DNA of 64,000 nucleotides from an uncultured Microscilla sp. (GTDB taxonomy: Bacteria; Bacteroidota; Bacteroidia; Cytophagales; Microscillaceae), in assembly GCF_947493425.1 (NCBI RefSeq), contig NZ_CANLRP010000021.1, forward strand, positions 1 to 64,000, given 5' to 3'. The notes under the pieces were generated by a model. It ran no database searches. It saw nothing but the letters and a program-made list of their open reading frames with translations, and was not told the DNA's origin. Made by a program: the position numbers and the translations under genes. The stretch's first letter is position 1; each line of letters opens with the position of its first letter. This document shows, one piece after another, positions 1 through 8,888 of this stretch.

Positions 1-73
1 GCAAAAAATAGCCTCGTCTCAAAACAAAACCTCTACCTCAAGAATGGTAATTTAATTTCTCACCATTCCTTAG
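1..73. repeat. Half copy of the ~165-bp palindromic repeat family
   Basis: Positions 1-70 match 56092-56161 with a single mismatch (position 31), and the match ends in the family's terminal motif CACCATTCCT. Only the right half is inside the window, so the complete element probably begins upstream. It ends about 24 bases before the nuoJ start and so forms part of that gene's leader. The near identity to a copy 56 kb away suggests recent spread or gene conversion. Confidence 0.85.
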
Positions 74-96
74 AATGAAACATTAAAGCAAAAACA

Positions 97-678
97 ATGA
101 TATTGAAGATAGTTTTTTTTGGTTTTGTTACCTTAATAGGTATATCAGCCTTGGTGCTGCTGGGCACACGTAAGGTATTGTATGCAGCTTTTTCGTTGTT
201 ATTGATTTTGCTGGGTATATCAGCACTGTATGTATTTGCAGGAGCCGATTTTTTGGCAGTGACTCAAATCATTATTTATGTAGGAGGCATATTGGTATTG
301 CTATTATTTGGTATTATGCTTACTAATAGACCTCCACAAAATCTTAGTATTAGGTTCAGTAACCCTTTTCAACAAGATGAAACATCAGATGTGCAGCCCG
401 TGACCAAAACTCGAAATAATTTGGCTGGTATAGTCTTGGGGCTGGGGTTATTAGCAATACTGGTGTTTGCTATCTATAAGGCTAACCTGGGGCAAATGCC
501 TTGGATCAAGCAAGCTGTTCAAAACCAACAAGTGATCAAGCAATCTACAGTACAAGGCTTAGGTATACAACTAATGACCCAATATGTCTTGGTATTTGAG
601 GTAATTGCTGTTTTACTAATGGTAGCGTTGCTTGGGGCTGTATTGATAGCCGGAAGAACTGAGAAAAAAACGGGGTAA
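97..678 (+). CDS. nuoJ: NADH-quinone oxidoreductase subunit J (NuoJ)
   Basis: This 193-residue, very hydrophobic protein resembles the NuoJ/ND6 membrane-arm subunit of respiratory complex I, which takes part in proton translocation coupled to NADH:menaquinone oxidation. About five membrane helices are visible (roughly residues 4-21, 26-46, 52-72, 110-128 and 163-185). The segment GADFLAVTQIIIYVGG (about 49-64) matches the family's conserved third helix. Length is near the family norm. The loop between helices 3 and 4 is charged and fairly long. The expected next gene, nuoK, does not follow; the next gene is an unrelated soluble protein 35 bases on. Any complex I partners upstream are outside the window. 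A dispersed repeat ends just before the start codon. Confidence 0.85.
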   Translation: MILKIVFFGFVTLIGISALVLLGTRKVLYAAFSLLLILLGISALYVFAGADFLAVTQIIIYVGGILVLLLFGIMLTNRPPQNLSIRFSNPFQQDETSDVQPVTKTRNNLAGIVLGLGLLAILVFAIYKANLGQMPWIKQAVQNQQVIKQSTVQGLGIQLMTQYVLVFEVIAVLLMVALLGAVLIAGRTEKKTG

Positions 679-713
679 CACCTATTTGTTCTATCTTTTC
701 GTTTGTACTAATT

Positions 714-1532
714 ATGGAAGAAATATACCGAAGTACTTATCAAACCTTTGTGTTATTTGCCAAAGAAGCACTTTTGATAGAGATATGGAACAGTGCCAGC
801 GAAGATCTCAACGATGAAATTTATAAAAAAGAGTTTTTATTGACTAATGAAGTATTGGCACCTTACTTTGACAAAATAGACAAGGTACTGATTGATGCCC
901 GTAACTTTGAATATCCTATTTCTCCTGACTTGCAAGATTGGCACAACCAACATGTATTTGTCCGGATAAAATCAGGCAGTATTACTAAAAGTGCGCTCGT
1001 TACAAGTAAAAATACGCTGGTGCAAATGTCTATGGAGCAAACTTTTGACGCTCTGGAAACAGCCCCACACCAAACGATTAAGGTATTTGATCAAATATCC
1101 CAAGCCAGCCAATGGCTTACTGGCAAAACTATAGATTGTCGCACCACACCCTACCAAATAGCATATTATACTCAGGCAAACGAAACACTTACGCAAATAT
1201 GGCATGCTGACACAGAAAACCTGGAGGCTCACCAGCTTCAGCAAGAGTTTGACGAGTTGACTGATTTGGCAAAAACTTATCATCCTTTCAAGCTATTAAT
1301 CAACGCGCAGGCGCTGAGCTACCCTATATTGCCCAACACACAAAACTGGCTCAACCAAGAAGTTTTCCCTTACTTTTTGATGCACAAACTCAAATATATG
1401 GCTATAGTGATCAGTCAAAATATGCACGTACAGCTTTCGCTGGACCAGGCCTTGGAAGACATCAAAACCTATAATATAGAAGTAGCAAGTTTTGACACCC
1501 CCCAAGAAGCTACCCATTGGCTAAACCCCTAG
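714..1532 (+). CDS. Duplicated STAS/SEC14-like (SpoIIAA-like) cytosolic protein
   Basis: This 272-residue protein has no signal peptide or membrane segment and consists of two homologous halves. Residues about 20-135 and about 155-270 align through shared elements: an IW near the start of each half, a buried strand followed by DARNFEYPI or NAQALSYPI, then a tryptophan-containing segment (QDWHNQHVF or QNWLNQEVF), and a C-terminal WL. The pattern resembles the small SpoIIAA-like/STAS-SEC14 proteins that are common in Bacteroidota and are usually single-domain; that assignment is from memory and not from a search. It follows nuoJ by 35 bases but need not be functionally linked. It might bind an anti-sigma-type or lipid-like partner, but no function is demonstrated. 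Confidence 0.6.
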   Translation: MEEIYRSTYQTFVLFAKEALLIEIWNSASEDLNDEIYKKEFLLTNEVLAPYFDKIDKVLIDARNFEYPISPDLQDWHNQHVFVRIKSGSITKSALVTSKNTLVQMSMEQTFDALETAPHQTIKVFDQISQASQWLTGKTIDCRTTPYQIAYYTQANETLTQIWHADTENLEAHQLQQEFDELTDLAKTYHPFKLLINAQALSYPILPNTQNWLNQEVFPYFLMHKLKYMAIVISQNMHVQLSLDQALEDIKTYNIEVASFDTPQEATHWLNP

Positions 1533-1642
1533 TATTTGATGTATGGCTATTAGGAGGGCTTTGCTTGTCTAATGCTTTTTTATGGAAAAACTTTAGTAGT
1601 TTTGATTTTTGATAACATTTACCCAACGCTTTTCAAGTACCC

Positions 1643-2806
1643 GTGAAAAAAACAATTATAGCTTTAGTAGTCGCATGTTGGATTCCTGCCATTGCCCAAG
1701 CGCAGGCTTTGCTCAATAACACCAAAGTATACACTTCGTTTGAGGAGGCATTTAAAACACCTAAAACAGTATATATCCTAGATGTTAGTAAGAAAAAACT
1801 ATCAAAACTGCCTCATAATATTGATCAGTTGGTCAATTTGCAAAAGCTACTACTGGGAGAGAATAAACTAAAAAAATTGCCCGATAGTTTTATAAAACTG
1901 AACAAACTAGAGCACCTTGAGCTCCAGAAAAATAAGCTCAAAAAATTGCCTCAAGGGTTTGAAAACCTTCGCCAACTCAAATACCTCGACTTGGCCAATA
2001 ACCGATTTAGGCAAATACCTATGAGTATTTTTAAAATCAATACTCTGGAAACCCTTCACTTTTTTGGCAATCGGGTAAAAACTATTTCTCCAGAAATTGG
2101 GCAACTCACCCAACTCAAAAGCCTGCGGTTGGGTAGTAACCGAATAAGAAAGCTCCCCAATAACCTGGGGCAACTTTCGCATTTAAAAGAGTTACACCTA
2201 CCTGACAACTGCTTACGCAAGCTACCTCCTTCATTTAACCAACTAGATTCGCTCTACTGGCTCGACTTAAACCATAATTGGTTCCGAAAACTCCCCCAAG
2301 AACTTAAGGGGTTAGATAACCTTCATATTGCGTTTTTTTGGGATAGGGGGTTTTCTAAAAAAAATAAGCGCGATGTAGAAACTGCTCAACCCAATACTGA
2401 GTTTAAATATGACCCTAAATATGCAGGTAAATACTGGGGGGTATACGCAGGGTTTCAACAAGGTAGTCAAAGTGTAATAGAGGCAGGGGTAGTCAAGGGT
2501 TTCAAAAAAGACTTTATTACCTATCACTATGGTATAGGAGGTGAGTTTAACCTCAATGGCAAAATGCAGGGGGTAAAGTTTGGGGGGTGGGTAAATGCCC
2601 TGATTGCACTGGGAATGCAAGCGACATTTTACCTGGATGATGGTCAAAAAGCTGCTGCCATCCGACCAGAGATAGGAATAGGAGCCAATTTGTTTAGTTT
2701 GATGTATGGCTACAACATTATTATTGGAGATAATCTACAACATACCAATCGCCACATGGTATCATTGAGAATGGTCTTGCCGTTGGCACCAATGTTTTTT
2801 CCATAA
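1643..2806 (+). CDS. Exported leucine-rich-repeat protein with C-terminal beta-rich domain
   Basis: The 387-residue product starts at GTG and opens with a clear signal peptide (about residues 1-21, ending AQA). Residues about 58-225 hold seven to eight leucine-rich repeats of 23 residues with the form LxxLxxLxLxxNxLxxLP, typical of bacterial LRR proteins involved in protein-protein contacts. From about residue 245 the sequence changes to alternating hydrophobic/glycine-rich strands ending in a Phe, which looks like a small outer-membrane-type beta-barrel or beta-sandwich. The likely location is periplasm or outer membrane. The joining of an LRR array to such a C-terminal part is unusual. The gene converges on the YhhN gene with only 7 bases between stops. 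Confidence 0.75.
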   Translation: MKKTIIALVVACWIPAIAQAQALLNNTKVYTSFEEAFKTPKTVYILDVSKKKLSKLPHNIDQLVNLQKLLLGENKLKKLPDSFIKLNKLEHLELQKNKLKKLPQGFENLRQLKYLDLANNRFRQIPMSIFKINTLETLHFFGNRVKTISPEIGQLTQLKSLRLGSNRIRKLPNNLGQLSHLKELHLPDNCLRKLPPSFNQLDSLYWLDLNHNWFRKLPQELKGLDNLHIAFFWDRGFSKKNKRDVETAQPNTEFKYDPKYAGKYWGVYAGFQQGSQSVIEAGVVKGFKKDFITYHYGIGGEFNLNGKMQGVKFGGWVNALIALGMQATFYLDDGQKAAAIRPEIGIGANLFSLMYGYNIIIGDNLQHTNRHMVSLRMVLPLAPMFFP

Positions 2807-2813
2807 AGCCAGG

Positions 2814-3500
2814 TCAATTATGGTGAACCTGGGCGATACAACCTTTTACAATGAGGCATTGAGCCGCAATATAGGTGATCATAATGACTAGTCCAGCTTG
2901 TGGTACGGGCACCACAAATTTATTGATGGCGATTACAGCATCGGATACAACGAATAATAATGCTCCATAAAATACCCATTGAAAACTTATGGGATGAGTA
3001 CACCCTTTTCGATTGAGCGCAAAAACTGCCATGAGCACAATAGTAGAGGCATATATCAATACTGGAACTGCCAGCTCTTTGAGGTGGGGAAATAAGTAGG
3101 CATACAACCCTACGCCTAATAGCAAAAATGGCAAAGCCCAAAGGGGATTTCGGCTTATAAAACCCTTTTGCCCACTCATATTTACCGACTTTTGATAAGC
3201 CACTACATACAACACGTGAGCAATAAGGAAATTGGCCAAACCTACCATAAAGAAAAGTTCTGACTGCTTTACAAACATGAGTGATACATCGCCACCCCAG
3301 GAAAACACCAAGGCTCCAATAATTAACTTGGCAAAAGTATCCAGTTTTCCTCCCAATTGTTGGTAATAAAACCCCAATAACCAGATCATCAGCAAAGGCT
3401 TGAAAATATAATCGAGGGTTTCAGATTGAATGATACGCCCAGTAAGGTCGCCACCAACAATGATCAAAAAAACAAAGTAGGAAGTCAGGTATTTTGCCAT
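2814..3500 (-). CDS. YhhN/TMEM86-family membrane protein (lysoplasmalogenase-like)
   Basis: The product is about 228 residues when started at the internal methionine of MAKYLTSYF. A longer reading to 3566 adds 22 residues and is less likely. Around seven to eight membrane helices cover almost the whole length. The SWGGDVSLMF and HVLYVVAY segments, and the polar residues inside helices (GGD, SDAVIAINKF), match the YhhN family, whose animal member TMEM86 hydrolyses lysoplasmalogen. The bacterial role is presumably in lipid metabolism but is unproven. It shares its strand with batD upstream (20 bases away), so co-transcription is possible. Confidence 0.75.
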   Translation of the reverse strand: MAKYLTSYFVFLIIVGGDLTGRIIQSETLDYIFKPLLMIWLLGFYYQQLGGKLDTFAKLIIGALVFSWGGDVSLMFVKQSELFFMVGLANFLIAHVLYVVAYQKSVNMSGQKGFISRNPLWALPFLLLGVGLYAYLFPHLKELAVPVLIYASTIVLMAVFALNRKGCTHPISFQWVFYGALLFVVSDAVIAINKFVVPVPQAGLVIMITYIAAQCLIVKGCIAQVHHN

Positions 3501-3585
3501 GCGTTTATAAAGTATTATAAAACAGGCAATTAAAAACTTAGAAATGGGTTTTGCAACAAAGGTCACAAATTAAATCTTACCTATT

Positions 3586-5091
3586 CTAGTTTTCTTTTTC
3601 TTTGCGTTGTTGAAGGTGCTTATTTTTATAACTCCAATAAATCAAAAACAACGCCCCTGACAACATAATCAGCATGACTATATTGACAATATGCCTTACC
3701 TGTTGCCTAAAGTTGTTATGACTCAGTGAGTTGCTTTGTGTACTGATATCTTCATAAAAATCACCCACATTTGCCGACGAAATTTCAAGGTTACGCAAAC
3801 TTTCGCCTGAAGCTTCTACCTTGGCTTTAGCACGCAATGTATCATATTGTTGGGTATTGGGGTTAAAAAATATCCAGCTAAAGTAGTTTTTAAAGTTATA
3901 CACCCCTGACTCTTTGGGTATAGAGTGAAAAGTAAAAGTTTTCCAGCCACTCACCCTTTGTCCAGCACGCTGAACCGACTGCTGTATGCTTGGTGGGTAA
4001 AAATTAAAATGATCATTTTCTTCAATCTCAGGTGCATGAATTTCGGCAATATTCCCTTCTCCCCATACCCTGAAACCATACTCAAAACTTGACCCGGTAC
4101 GTATTTGTTTTTTGGGAGCAAACTCTTGTAAATAAAATACACCTACAGGTACTTGATCTTTCAGAGGATGAGCGGGTAACTCTTTGACTTCGATGCGCTT
4201 AGGCAGCGTATAAAAATACTTATGTGACTTCTTCATGTTCAGACGGGCTTCTAATGAAGTGGGGTCTTTTTCGTCTTTAGCTATTTTAAACTTGATCATT
4301 TTAAGCCCCACCCGTGGAAAAACAATGGGTTCGCTGTTCAGCGGATAAAAGGTGGCTTGATAGAGTTTATGTTGCTTGTATTTTTTTCCGTTGATATTTA
4401 CTTCAACTGGGGAAATTTCTTCTATTTGGAAGTTTTCTTCCCACGATTTTGCCGGACGTATTTTTTTTAAAATGTCCCCCAACTGATCGCCTAAATCTGG
4501 AGGGAACTCCATAAATGCTTTGTTTACTGAAGCCACATAAAACGCAAGGCTTACTGTAAACCCCTCCCCTACATATACTTGACTTTTGTTGGTTGACAAT
4601 CCCAGAAAAGCATCTTCTTGAATATCTACATATTCTTTGTTTTTTTCAAGGTCGATAAAATCTTCGGGAGTAAGTTTTGAGGGTTCTCCAAGGTTTTTGT
4701 CATAAGGGCCCACCCTTACTGTGATGCCTGGTGATTCTACTACTTGCCCATTTACCTTAATAGAGAATGGCTTGATGACAAAAGTACCTTCTTTTTCTGC
4801 ATAATAATTTTGGATAACGGCATCAATAGAAGTTACCTGTCCATTGCCTTTATTGTTAGATGAAGTAACTGAGGCTATGGTGTTTTTCTTAAAATTGGGA
4901 ATGTTTGGAAAAGGGGCATAAGATTTCACTTTTCCGTTTTCTACTTTAATTGTGACTGTAAACGCCTCATTGAGCGCAATAGTAGTTTTACCTAATTCTA
5001 TATAGGGAGGTTTTTGCGTCCAACCAACTGACAAACAGGCAGTTAATATAGTTAAAGCAAGGAAAGCTCTTTTATAATTTAATAATTCCAC
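3586..5091 (-). CDS. batD: BatD-like protein (Bacteroides aerotolerance family)
   Basis: The 501-residue product has an N-terminal signal peptide (to about residue 25), a large beta-rich periplasmic region and one membrane helix near residues 465-485 with a short basic cytoplasmic tail. The opening strands (PYIELGKTTIALNEAFTVTI) and the motif around AEKEGTFVIKPFSIKVNG are characteristic of BatD, which normally accompanies the MoxR-BatA-BatB-BatC-BatE proteins linked to oxidative stress tolerance. None of those partners lies next to it, so this is a stand-alone batD homologue. The yhhN-like gene follows 85 bases downstream, or 19 if its longer reading is used. Confidence 0.8.
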   Translation of the reverse strand: MELLNYKRAFLALTILTACLSVGWTQKPPYIELGKTTIALNEAFTVTIKVENGKVKSYAPFPNIPNFKKNTIASVTSSNNKGNGQVTSIDAVIQNYYAEKEGTFVIKPFSIKVNGQVVESPGITVRVGPYDKNLGEPSKLTPEDFIDLEKNKEYVDIQEDAFLGLSTNKSQVYVGEGFTVSLAFYVASVNKAFMEFPPDLGDQLGDILKKIRPAKSWEENFQIEEISPVEVNINGKKYKQHKLYQATFYPLNSEPIVFPRVGLKMIKFKIAKDEKDPTSLEARLNMKKSHKYFYTLPKRIEVKELPAHPLKDQVPVGVFYLQEFAPKKQIRTGSSFEYGFRVWGEGNIAEIHAPEIEENDHFNFYPPSIQQSVQRAGQRVSGWKTFTFHSIPKESGVYNFKNYFSWIFFNPNTQQYDTLRAKAKVEASGESLRNLEISSANVGDFYEDISTQSNSLSHNNFRQQVRHIVNIVMLIMLSGALFLIYWSYKNKHLQQRKEKEN

Positions 5092-5258
5092 TGTAAAATA
5101 TGATGTATTTAATTTTGTAAAATCACAAGTAAATTGTATTTTTACAACATATAATTAGACTAAAAAAATACTTGAACATTTACCGAACTTTTCCGGTTAA
5201 ACTTCGTAGTAATATTGTACTTTTCAACTTACACACACCAAAAATTAATTTTTTCAAT

Positions 5259-5453
5259 ATGTTAGAATATGTAAAAACCATTCTCCAAAAAGTCAGTTTT
5301 GACAAAATTCTATTTGAAAAAGAGCTAAATAAATCTATTTCTAAATACTTAAAACCCAACGAAGTAGAAGAATTCCGTGATTGGTGTTACCAAATGTTTA
5401 ATCCAACCTATCCTCAGATATTAGATCGTTGCTTCAATCACTCAATGGTTTAA
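5259..5453 (+). CDS. Small acidic hypothetical protein (64 aa)
   Basis: An ATG at 5259 gives a 64-residue protein beginning MLEYVKTILQKVSFDK. A longer TTG reading from 5172 would add 29 residues that look non-coding. The sequence is soluble, mainly helical and charged, with a WCYQMF segment near residue 44-49. I do not recognise a family. It lies between the divergent batD start and the convergent queG end, with an A/T-rich leader, and appears to be a free-standing gene. Confidence 0.6.
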   Translation: MLEYVKTILQKVSFDKILFEKELNKSISKYLKPNEVEEFRDWCYQMFNPTYPQILDRCFNHSMV

Positions 5454-5502
5454 TTTTTTTTACTTAATGTAACTATATTTAGATTTAGCATTTCATAAAT
5501 TC

Positions 5503-6447
5503 TTAGGGGTTTGATACGAAACTTATGTTTCTTTTCAAACCCTTTATTTTTGTCCTTTTCACGGCAGACTTTCGAAATAAGTCTCTAAAAACATCCTCGG
5601 TAATTTCTTCCCAATCTTGTTTAGTCATCTGTTTAAGACCAGGCTTTGGTTCAAATAATGGCTCTTGGTGAGGCTTGGAAAAACGATTCCAGGGACATAC
5701 ATCCTGACATATATCACAGCCAAAAATCCAGTTTTCGAACTTCCCTTTTACTTCCTGAGGTATTTCATCCTTTAGCTCAATGGTAAAGTATGAAATACAT
5801 TGACTGCCATTTACCACATAAGGCTCTACAATAGCATCAGTTGGGCAAGCATCTATGCAGCGGGTACAAGTACCACAATAATCTTTAGTAGGTGCATCAG
5901 GCGTCAGTGTCAAGTCTAAAATAAGCTCAGCAATAAAGAAAAAACTACCCATTTTTCGGTTAAGCAAATTACTATGCTTACCGATCCACCCTACCCCACT
6001 TTTTTGTGCCCAGGCTTTGTCCATTACTGGTGCCGAGTCTACAAAAACTCTTCCTCCTACTTCACCTATTTCCTGCTGAATAAAAGCAAATAACTCTTTG
6101 AGCTTATCTTTGATCACAAAATGATAGTCTGTGCCATACGCATACTTTGATACCTTATAACTTTCGTTTTGTTGTGTCTGGGCTATATCTTCCTGAGGGT
6201 AGTAGTTGTACAACAACGAAACTACCGATTTAGCATTGTCTACCAGTAATCTTGGGTCAAGACGCTTGTCAAAATGATTTGCCATATACCCCATTTCTCC
6301 TTGCATTTTTTGCTTAAGCCAAGCTTCAAGGCGAGGCGCTTCTTCCTCTAAGAAAGTAGCTTCTGATATACCACAAAACTCAAAACCCAGGTCTTTAGCC
6401 TTCTTTTTTACAAGTCGAGTATTTTTTTCTATCTGTATTGTGTTCAT
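5503..6447 (-). CDS. queG: Epoxyqueuosine reductase QueG
   Basis: The 314-residue protein matches QueG, the cobalamin-dependent, double [4Fe-4S] enzyme that reduces epoxyqueuosine to queuosine in the anticodon of His, Asp, Asn and Tyr tRNAs. Two ferredoxin-type clusters are visible, C191-x2-C194-x2-C197-x3-C201 and C244-x2-C247-x3-C251. The VDSAP motif near 136-140 holds the catalytic Asp. The C-terminal HEAT-like extension present in longer homologues is absent, so this is the short form. It stands alone, convergent with the small gene at 5259. Confidence 0.93.
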   Translation of the reverse strand: MNTIQIEKNTRLVKKKAKDLGFEFCGISEATFLEEEAPRLEAWLKQKMQGEMGYMANHFDKRLDPRLLVDNAKSVVSLLYNYYPQEDIAQTQQNESYKVSKYAYGTDYHFVIKDKLKELFAFIQQEIGEVGGRVFVDSAPVMDKAWAQKSGVGWIGKHSNLLNRKMGSFFFIAELILDLTLTPDAPTKDYCGTCTRCIDACPTDAIVEPYVVNGSQCISYFTIELKDEIPQEVKGKFENWIFGCDICQDVCPWNRFSKPHQEPLFEPKPGLKQMTKQDWEEITEDVFRDLFRKSAVKRTKIKGLKRNISFVSNP

Positions 6448-6793
6448 TTCAAGCCCAAAGATAGCCTTTTTTTTGCTATCGTACTGATTACTAAGACAAA
6501 AGTAGCGCCATAATCAATGAGCCCTGTATTCAAAGGTGATTTTAGCTCTCTTATTTTACCTACTTTCATAGACAATGTTTTTTTATACAAGTTGCACTAT
6601 CTTCAAGTAATGCTACCTGTAGGTTTGACTCTATAGGTTTAACTCTTTTAAGATATTTTAGTTGTATTACTCAAGCTTATGTGCAATATTTAATCTATAT
6701 TTTCGTGCATAAAATGTATCGTATTTAGCTCATAAGGCAAAAATACATAATAATCGCAACAAACATTCTGCTAACCTAAAAACTTCAAAACCA
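6448..6793. other. Intergenic region, 346 bases
   Basis: This AT-rich spacer separates the divergent queG gene and the 47-codon gene at 6794 and should hold both promoters. A short inverted repeat, GATAGC/GCTATC around 6462-6482, sits close to the queG start. No ORF or RNA gene could be supported. Confidence 0.5.
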
Positions 6794-6937
6794 ATGAAAC
6801 AAGAAGTTACCCCTCCTTTGAACTTTGCCATGTGGGGCATTTCAAAGGAAGAACTTGAAAGTATTCTGGATGATGCTATGCTAAGCCCAGAAGAGAAACA
6901 AACAATATTGGAAGATTATAATGACGCAGAGGAGTAA
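6794..6937 (+). CDS. Small acidic protein (47 aa)
   Basis: ATG at 6794 opens a 47-codon frame ending at TAA 6935-6937. The product is soluble and strongly acidic and reads like a single helical hairpin: MKQEVTPPLNFAMWGISKEE, then a helix, SPEEKQ, and an acidic tail. It is followed 30 bases later by a clear hairpin terminator, which supports it as a real transcription unit. No family is recognised. Confidence 0.55.
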   Translation: MKQEVTPPLNFAMWGISKEELESILDDAMLSPEEKQTILEDYNDAEE

Positions 6938-6966
6938 AGTAGGAAATTGTAAAAGCTTATAAATGT

Positions 6967-7010
6967 AAAAAAGCGTGAAAACTAGCTAATTTTCACGCTT
7001 TTGCTTTTTT
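6967..7010 (+). terminator. Intrinsic terminator after the 47-aa gene
   Basis: A perfect 13-base stem (6969-6981 with 6990-7002, AAAAGCGTGAAAA and its complement) has an 8-base loop and is followed by TTGCTTTTTT. Confidence 0.8.
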
Positions 7011-7384
7011 GTTGTTGATGGATGTGCACACTGGTTATTGATTTTGAAATCGCAGGATGCATGCTTGGTTGTTGATTTGCATAACTATTGGTTGCTTATG
7101 AGATTTCAGGATCTTAGGATAAAAATGAATGCATATACTGGTGGCGATTTCACTTATAACAATGCCTCTGGTACGAAAAAATGACATTTTTAATTACTTT
7201 TTTTCATTAAAAACACTAAAGTGCTAATTATCAATCATTTACACATTTTATCATCATTACTGCCATACGCTGTTTATTACAATAGAGTCTACATTTTTAG
7301 AGTGTATTTAAAAATTAGTTTGTTGTTTCATTTTCAATGGTGAAACAGAACTCTAAATGCAATTTAAACACCTCATTAAATAAG
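7011..7384. other. Intergenic region without recognisable gene
   Basis: About 370 AT-rich bases lie between two terminators. No ORF with coding character was seen on either strand. Loosely repeated phrases such as GGTTATTGATTTTGAAATCGC and GGTTGCTTATGAGATTTCAGG suggest decay of an older repeat, but no boundary could be drawn. Confidence 0.4.
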
Positions 7385-7430
7385 AAAGCACTACTTGATG
7401 CCATGTTTGGCATCAAGTAGTGCTTTTTGA
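7385..7430 (-). terminator. Strong hairpin terminator of the 7448-8272 gene
   Basis: A perfect 19-base stem (7385-7403 with 7408-7426) has a TGTT loop. On the minus strand it lies 20 bases beyond the stop codon of the 274-residue exported protein. T-runs flank both sides, so it may work in both directions. Confidence 0.85.
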
Positions 7431-7447
7431 TCGTATATTTAAAAGAA

Positions 7448-8272
7448 TTACTTTCCTATTTTTGCTTGTACTTTATCGCAGCTTACCTCAAATACGCGAG
7501 AGTTTGCTTCGCAAAATGTAACTCCATATTTAGTTCCATTGAAATTTTGTCTGATAAAGAAATGACCAAATTTACATCTTCCATCAGGCATTTTCATCAA
7601 GCCAATTAAACGAACACGACGCCCCAAAACTCTTCCTGAACGTTTATGACGGATCGTATTCCATTCTTTAGAAAAGAAATAACCTCCTATAATTTTTTCT
7701 TTCCAACGCTTGCCTGCAATCCACCTTTTTGAAACTTTAATGGCTTCTGGTAATAATTTAGCATTTTTCATTCCTTCTTCTGGTAATGGTACCTTTGCTA
7801 TTTTAGCTTCTTCAATCACACGATATGCCTGACAAAGCTTTGCATAAGCTTCTTCTACTATCTTGACTCCCTTTTCTTTATTCATACTTGACACTTTTGC
7901 TTTGTCAGTAGAAAGGTAAGCAATACCAAAACTATATGATTTCTCACTGTATTTAATTTTACAACTTGGGTTAGTTCGTAAGTTACCTGTAATAATCCAA
8001 GAACCATCGTCTTCCAGGTAAAACATCCTCTTGTTTGCAGCAGAATATACTTTTTCTTTTAGGTTTTTAACACGTTCTCTTTTAAATACATAATTTACTC
8101 CAGCTAGCTTCACTTCCACTACATCTTTCTGAGTATTATACTTTACTTTTGCTCTTTTTACTTTTCTCTTACTTGCAAATGCATAGAACTTTCCTGACTT
8201 TTGGGCAAATAAATTACTATTAAAAGCAAGTAATGTGATGCAAATTGACAAATATATTAAGGTCTTTTTCAT
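7448..8272 (-). CDS. Exported hypothetical protein (274 aa)
   Basis: The protein begins with a typical signal peptide (MKKTLIYLSICITLLAFNSN, cleaved near AQ at 23-24) and continues as a basic, strand-rich mature part with no membrane helix. Two Cys fall within the last 30 residues (near 253 and 263), and two more near 104 and 145. The first third (YNTQKDVVEVKLAGVNYVFK...) looks like a beta-meander; the middle (KEKGVKIVEEAYAKLCQAYR) is helical. I do not recognise the family. It is monocistronic, with a strong terminator and a long upstream spacer. Confidence 0.65.
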   Translation of the reverse strand: MKKTLIYLSICITLLAFNSNLFAQKSGKFYAFASKRKVKRAKVKYNTQKDVVEVKLAGVNYVFKRERVKNLKEKVYSAANKRMFYLEDDGSWIITGNLRTNPSCKIKYSEKSYSFGIAYLSTDKAKVSSMNKEKGVKIVEEAYAKLCQAYRVIEEAKIAKVPLPEEGMKNAKLLPEAIKVSKRWIAGKRWKEKIIGGYFFSKEWNTIRHKRSGRVLGRRVRLIGLMKMPDGRCKFGHFFIRQNFNGTKYGVTFCEANSRVFEVSCDKVQAKIGK

Positions 8273-8478
8273 TATTGTAAGTGATTTATTTTGTTATATT
8301 TCGTATTGCAAAGTAAACACATAATGATGAATAAAATGTGGGTGAATTCATAAGGAACAAGTTTATACACATAAGCCAAGGGTTTGGTTTCATAAAGTAG
8401 TTATTTTACTCAGTATAGTATAGATAAGTTCACAGATGACTCAATTTTAGCAACCTGAGGTTTTTAGTCAAACACCCG
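8273..8478. other. Intergenic leader between divergent genes, left part
   Basis: AT-rich DNA upstream of the 274-residue exported protein, followed by the dispersed repeat at 8479 and a further 245-base leader of the PH-domain gene. No ORF is supported here. Confidence 0.4.
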
Positions 8479-8643
8479 TTAAGGAATGGTACCAAAATAA
8501 ATTTACATTCTTAACCTCATCTTTTGAGGCTATACTTTGTTAAAAAATAGCCGAATAGCGATGCTATTAGCCGATTTTTTACCGCGTCTAGCAACAAAAT
8601 ATTTTATTAAACTATAGAAATTTATTTTTACACCATTCCTAAG
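8479..8643. repeat. Full copy of the ~165-bp palindromic repeat family
   Basis: The ends are imperfect inverted copies of each other: GTTAAGGAATGGTACCAAAA at the left and the complement of CCTTAGGAATGGTGTAAAAA at the right, each running on into ATAAATTT. The centre carries a smaller palindrome built on ATAGCGATGCTAT (about 8556-8568). The whole element aligns in inverted orientation with 56160-56325. No coding capacity, so it would be non-autonomous if mobile. Confidence 0.85.
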
Positions 8644-8791
8644 GTTTTACCCGAATAATTCTATCTGCATTTTCATCATATATTTTATTGCAAAAAAGTC
8701 ATTTAACTCCACTTTTTACACTTCATCTTTGGCAAGAATTACATTTTTTGCTCTCAAAATATAAAATTCCCACAAGGTCTAAGTTTTTTGG

Positions 8792-8799
8792 TATATTTG
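8792..8799 (+). promoter_or_regulatory. Possible Bacteroidota -7 box (TATATTTG)
   Basis: TATATTTG followed by C fits the Bacteroidota -7 consensus TAnnTTTGY. It lies about 90 bases before the PH-domain gene. No convincing -33 TTTG is seen at the usual spacing, so support is weak. Confidence 0.35.
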
Positions 8800-8888
8800 C
8801 TCTTCATTGAAAGCCTCTAATTCACAGGCTTTTTTAACTCTCACTATACATAGGCTTATTCATCACACAATAGTTACAGCTAAACACC

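Noticed and set aside
5172-5258. TTG-initiated extension of the 64-residue protein
   Set aside because: No clear initiation signal and low-complexity translation; the ATG at 5259 is more credible.
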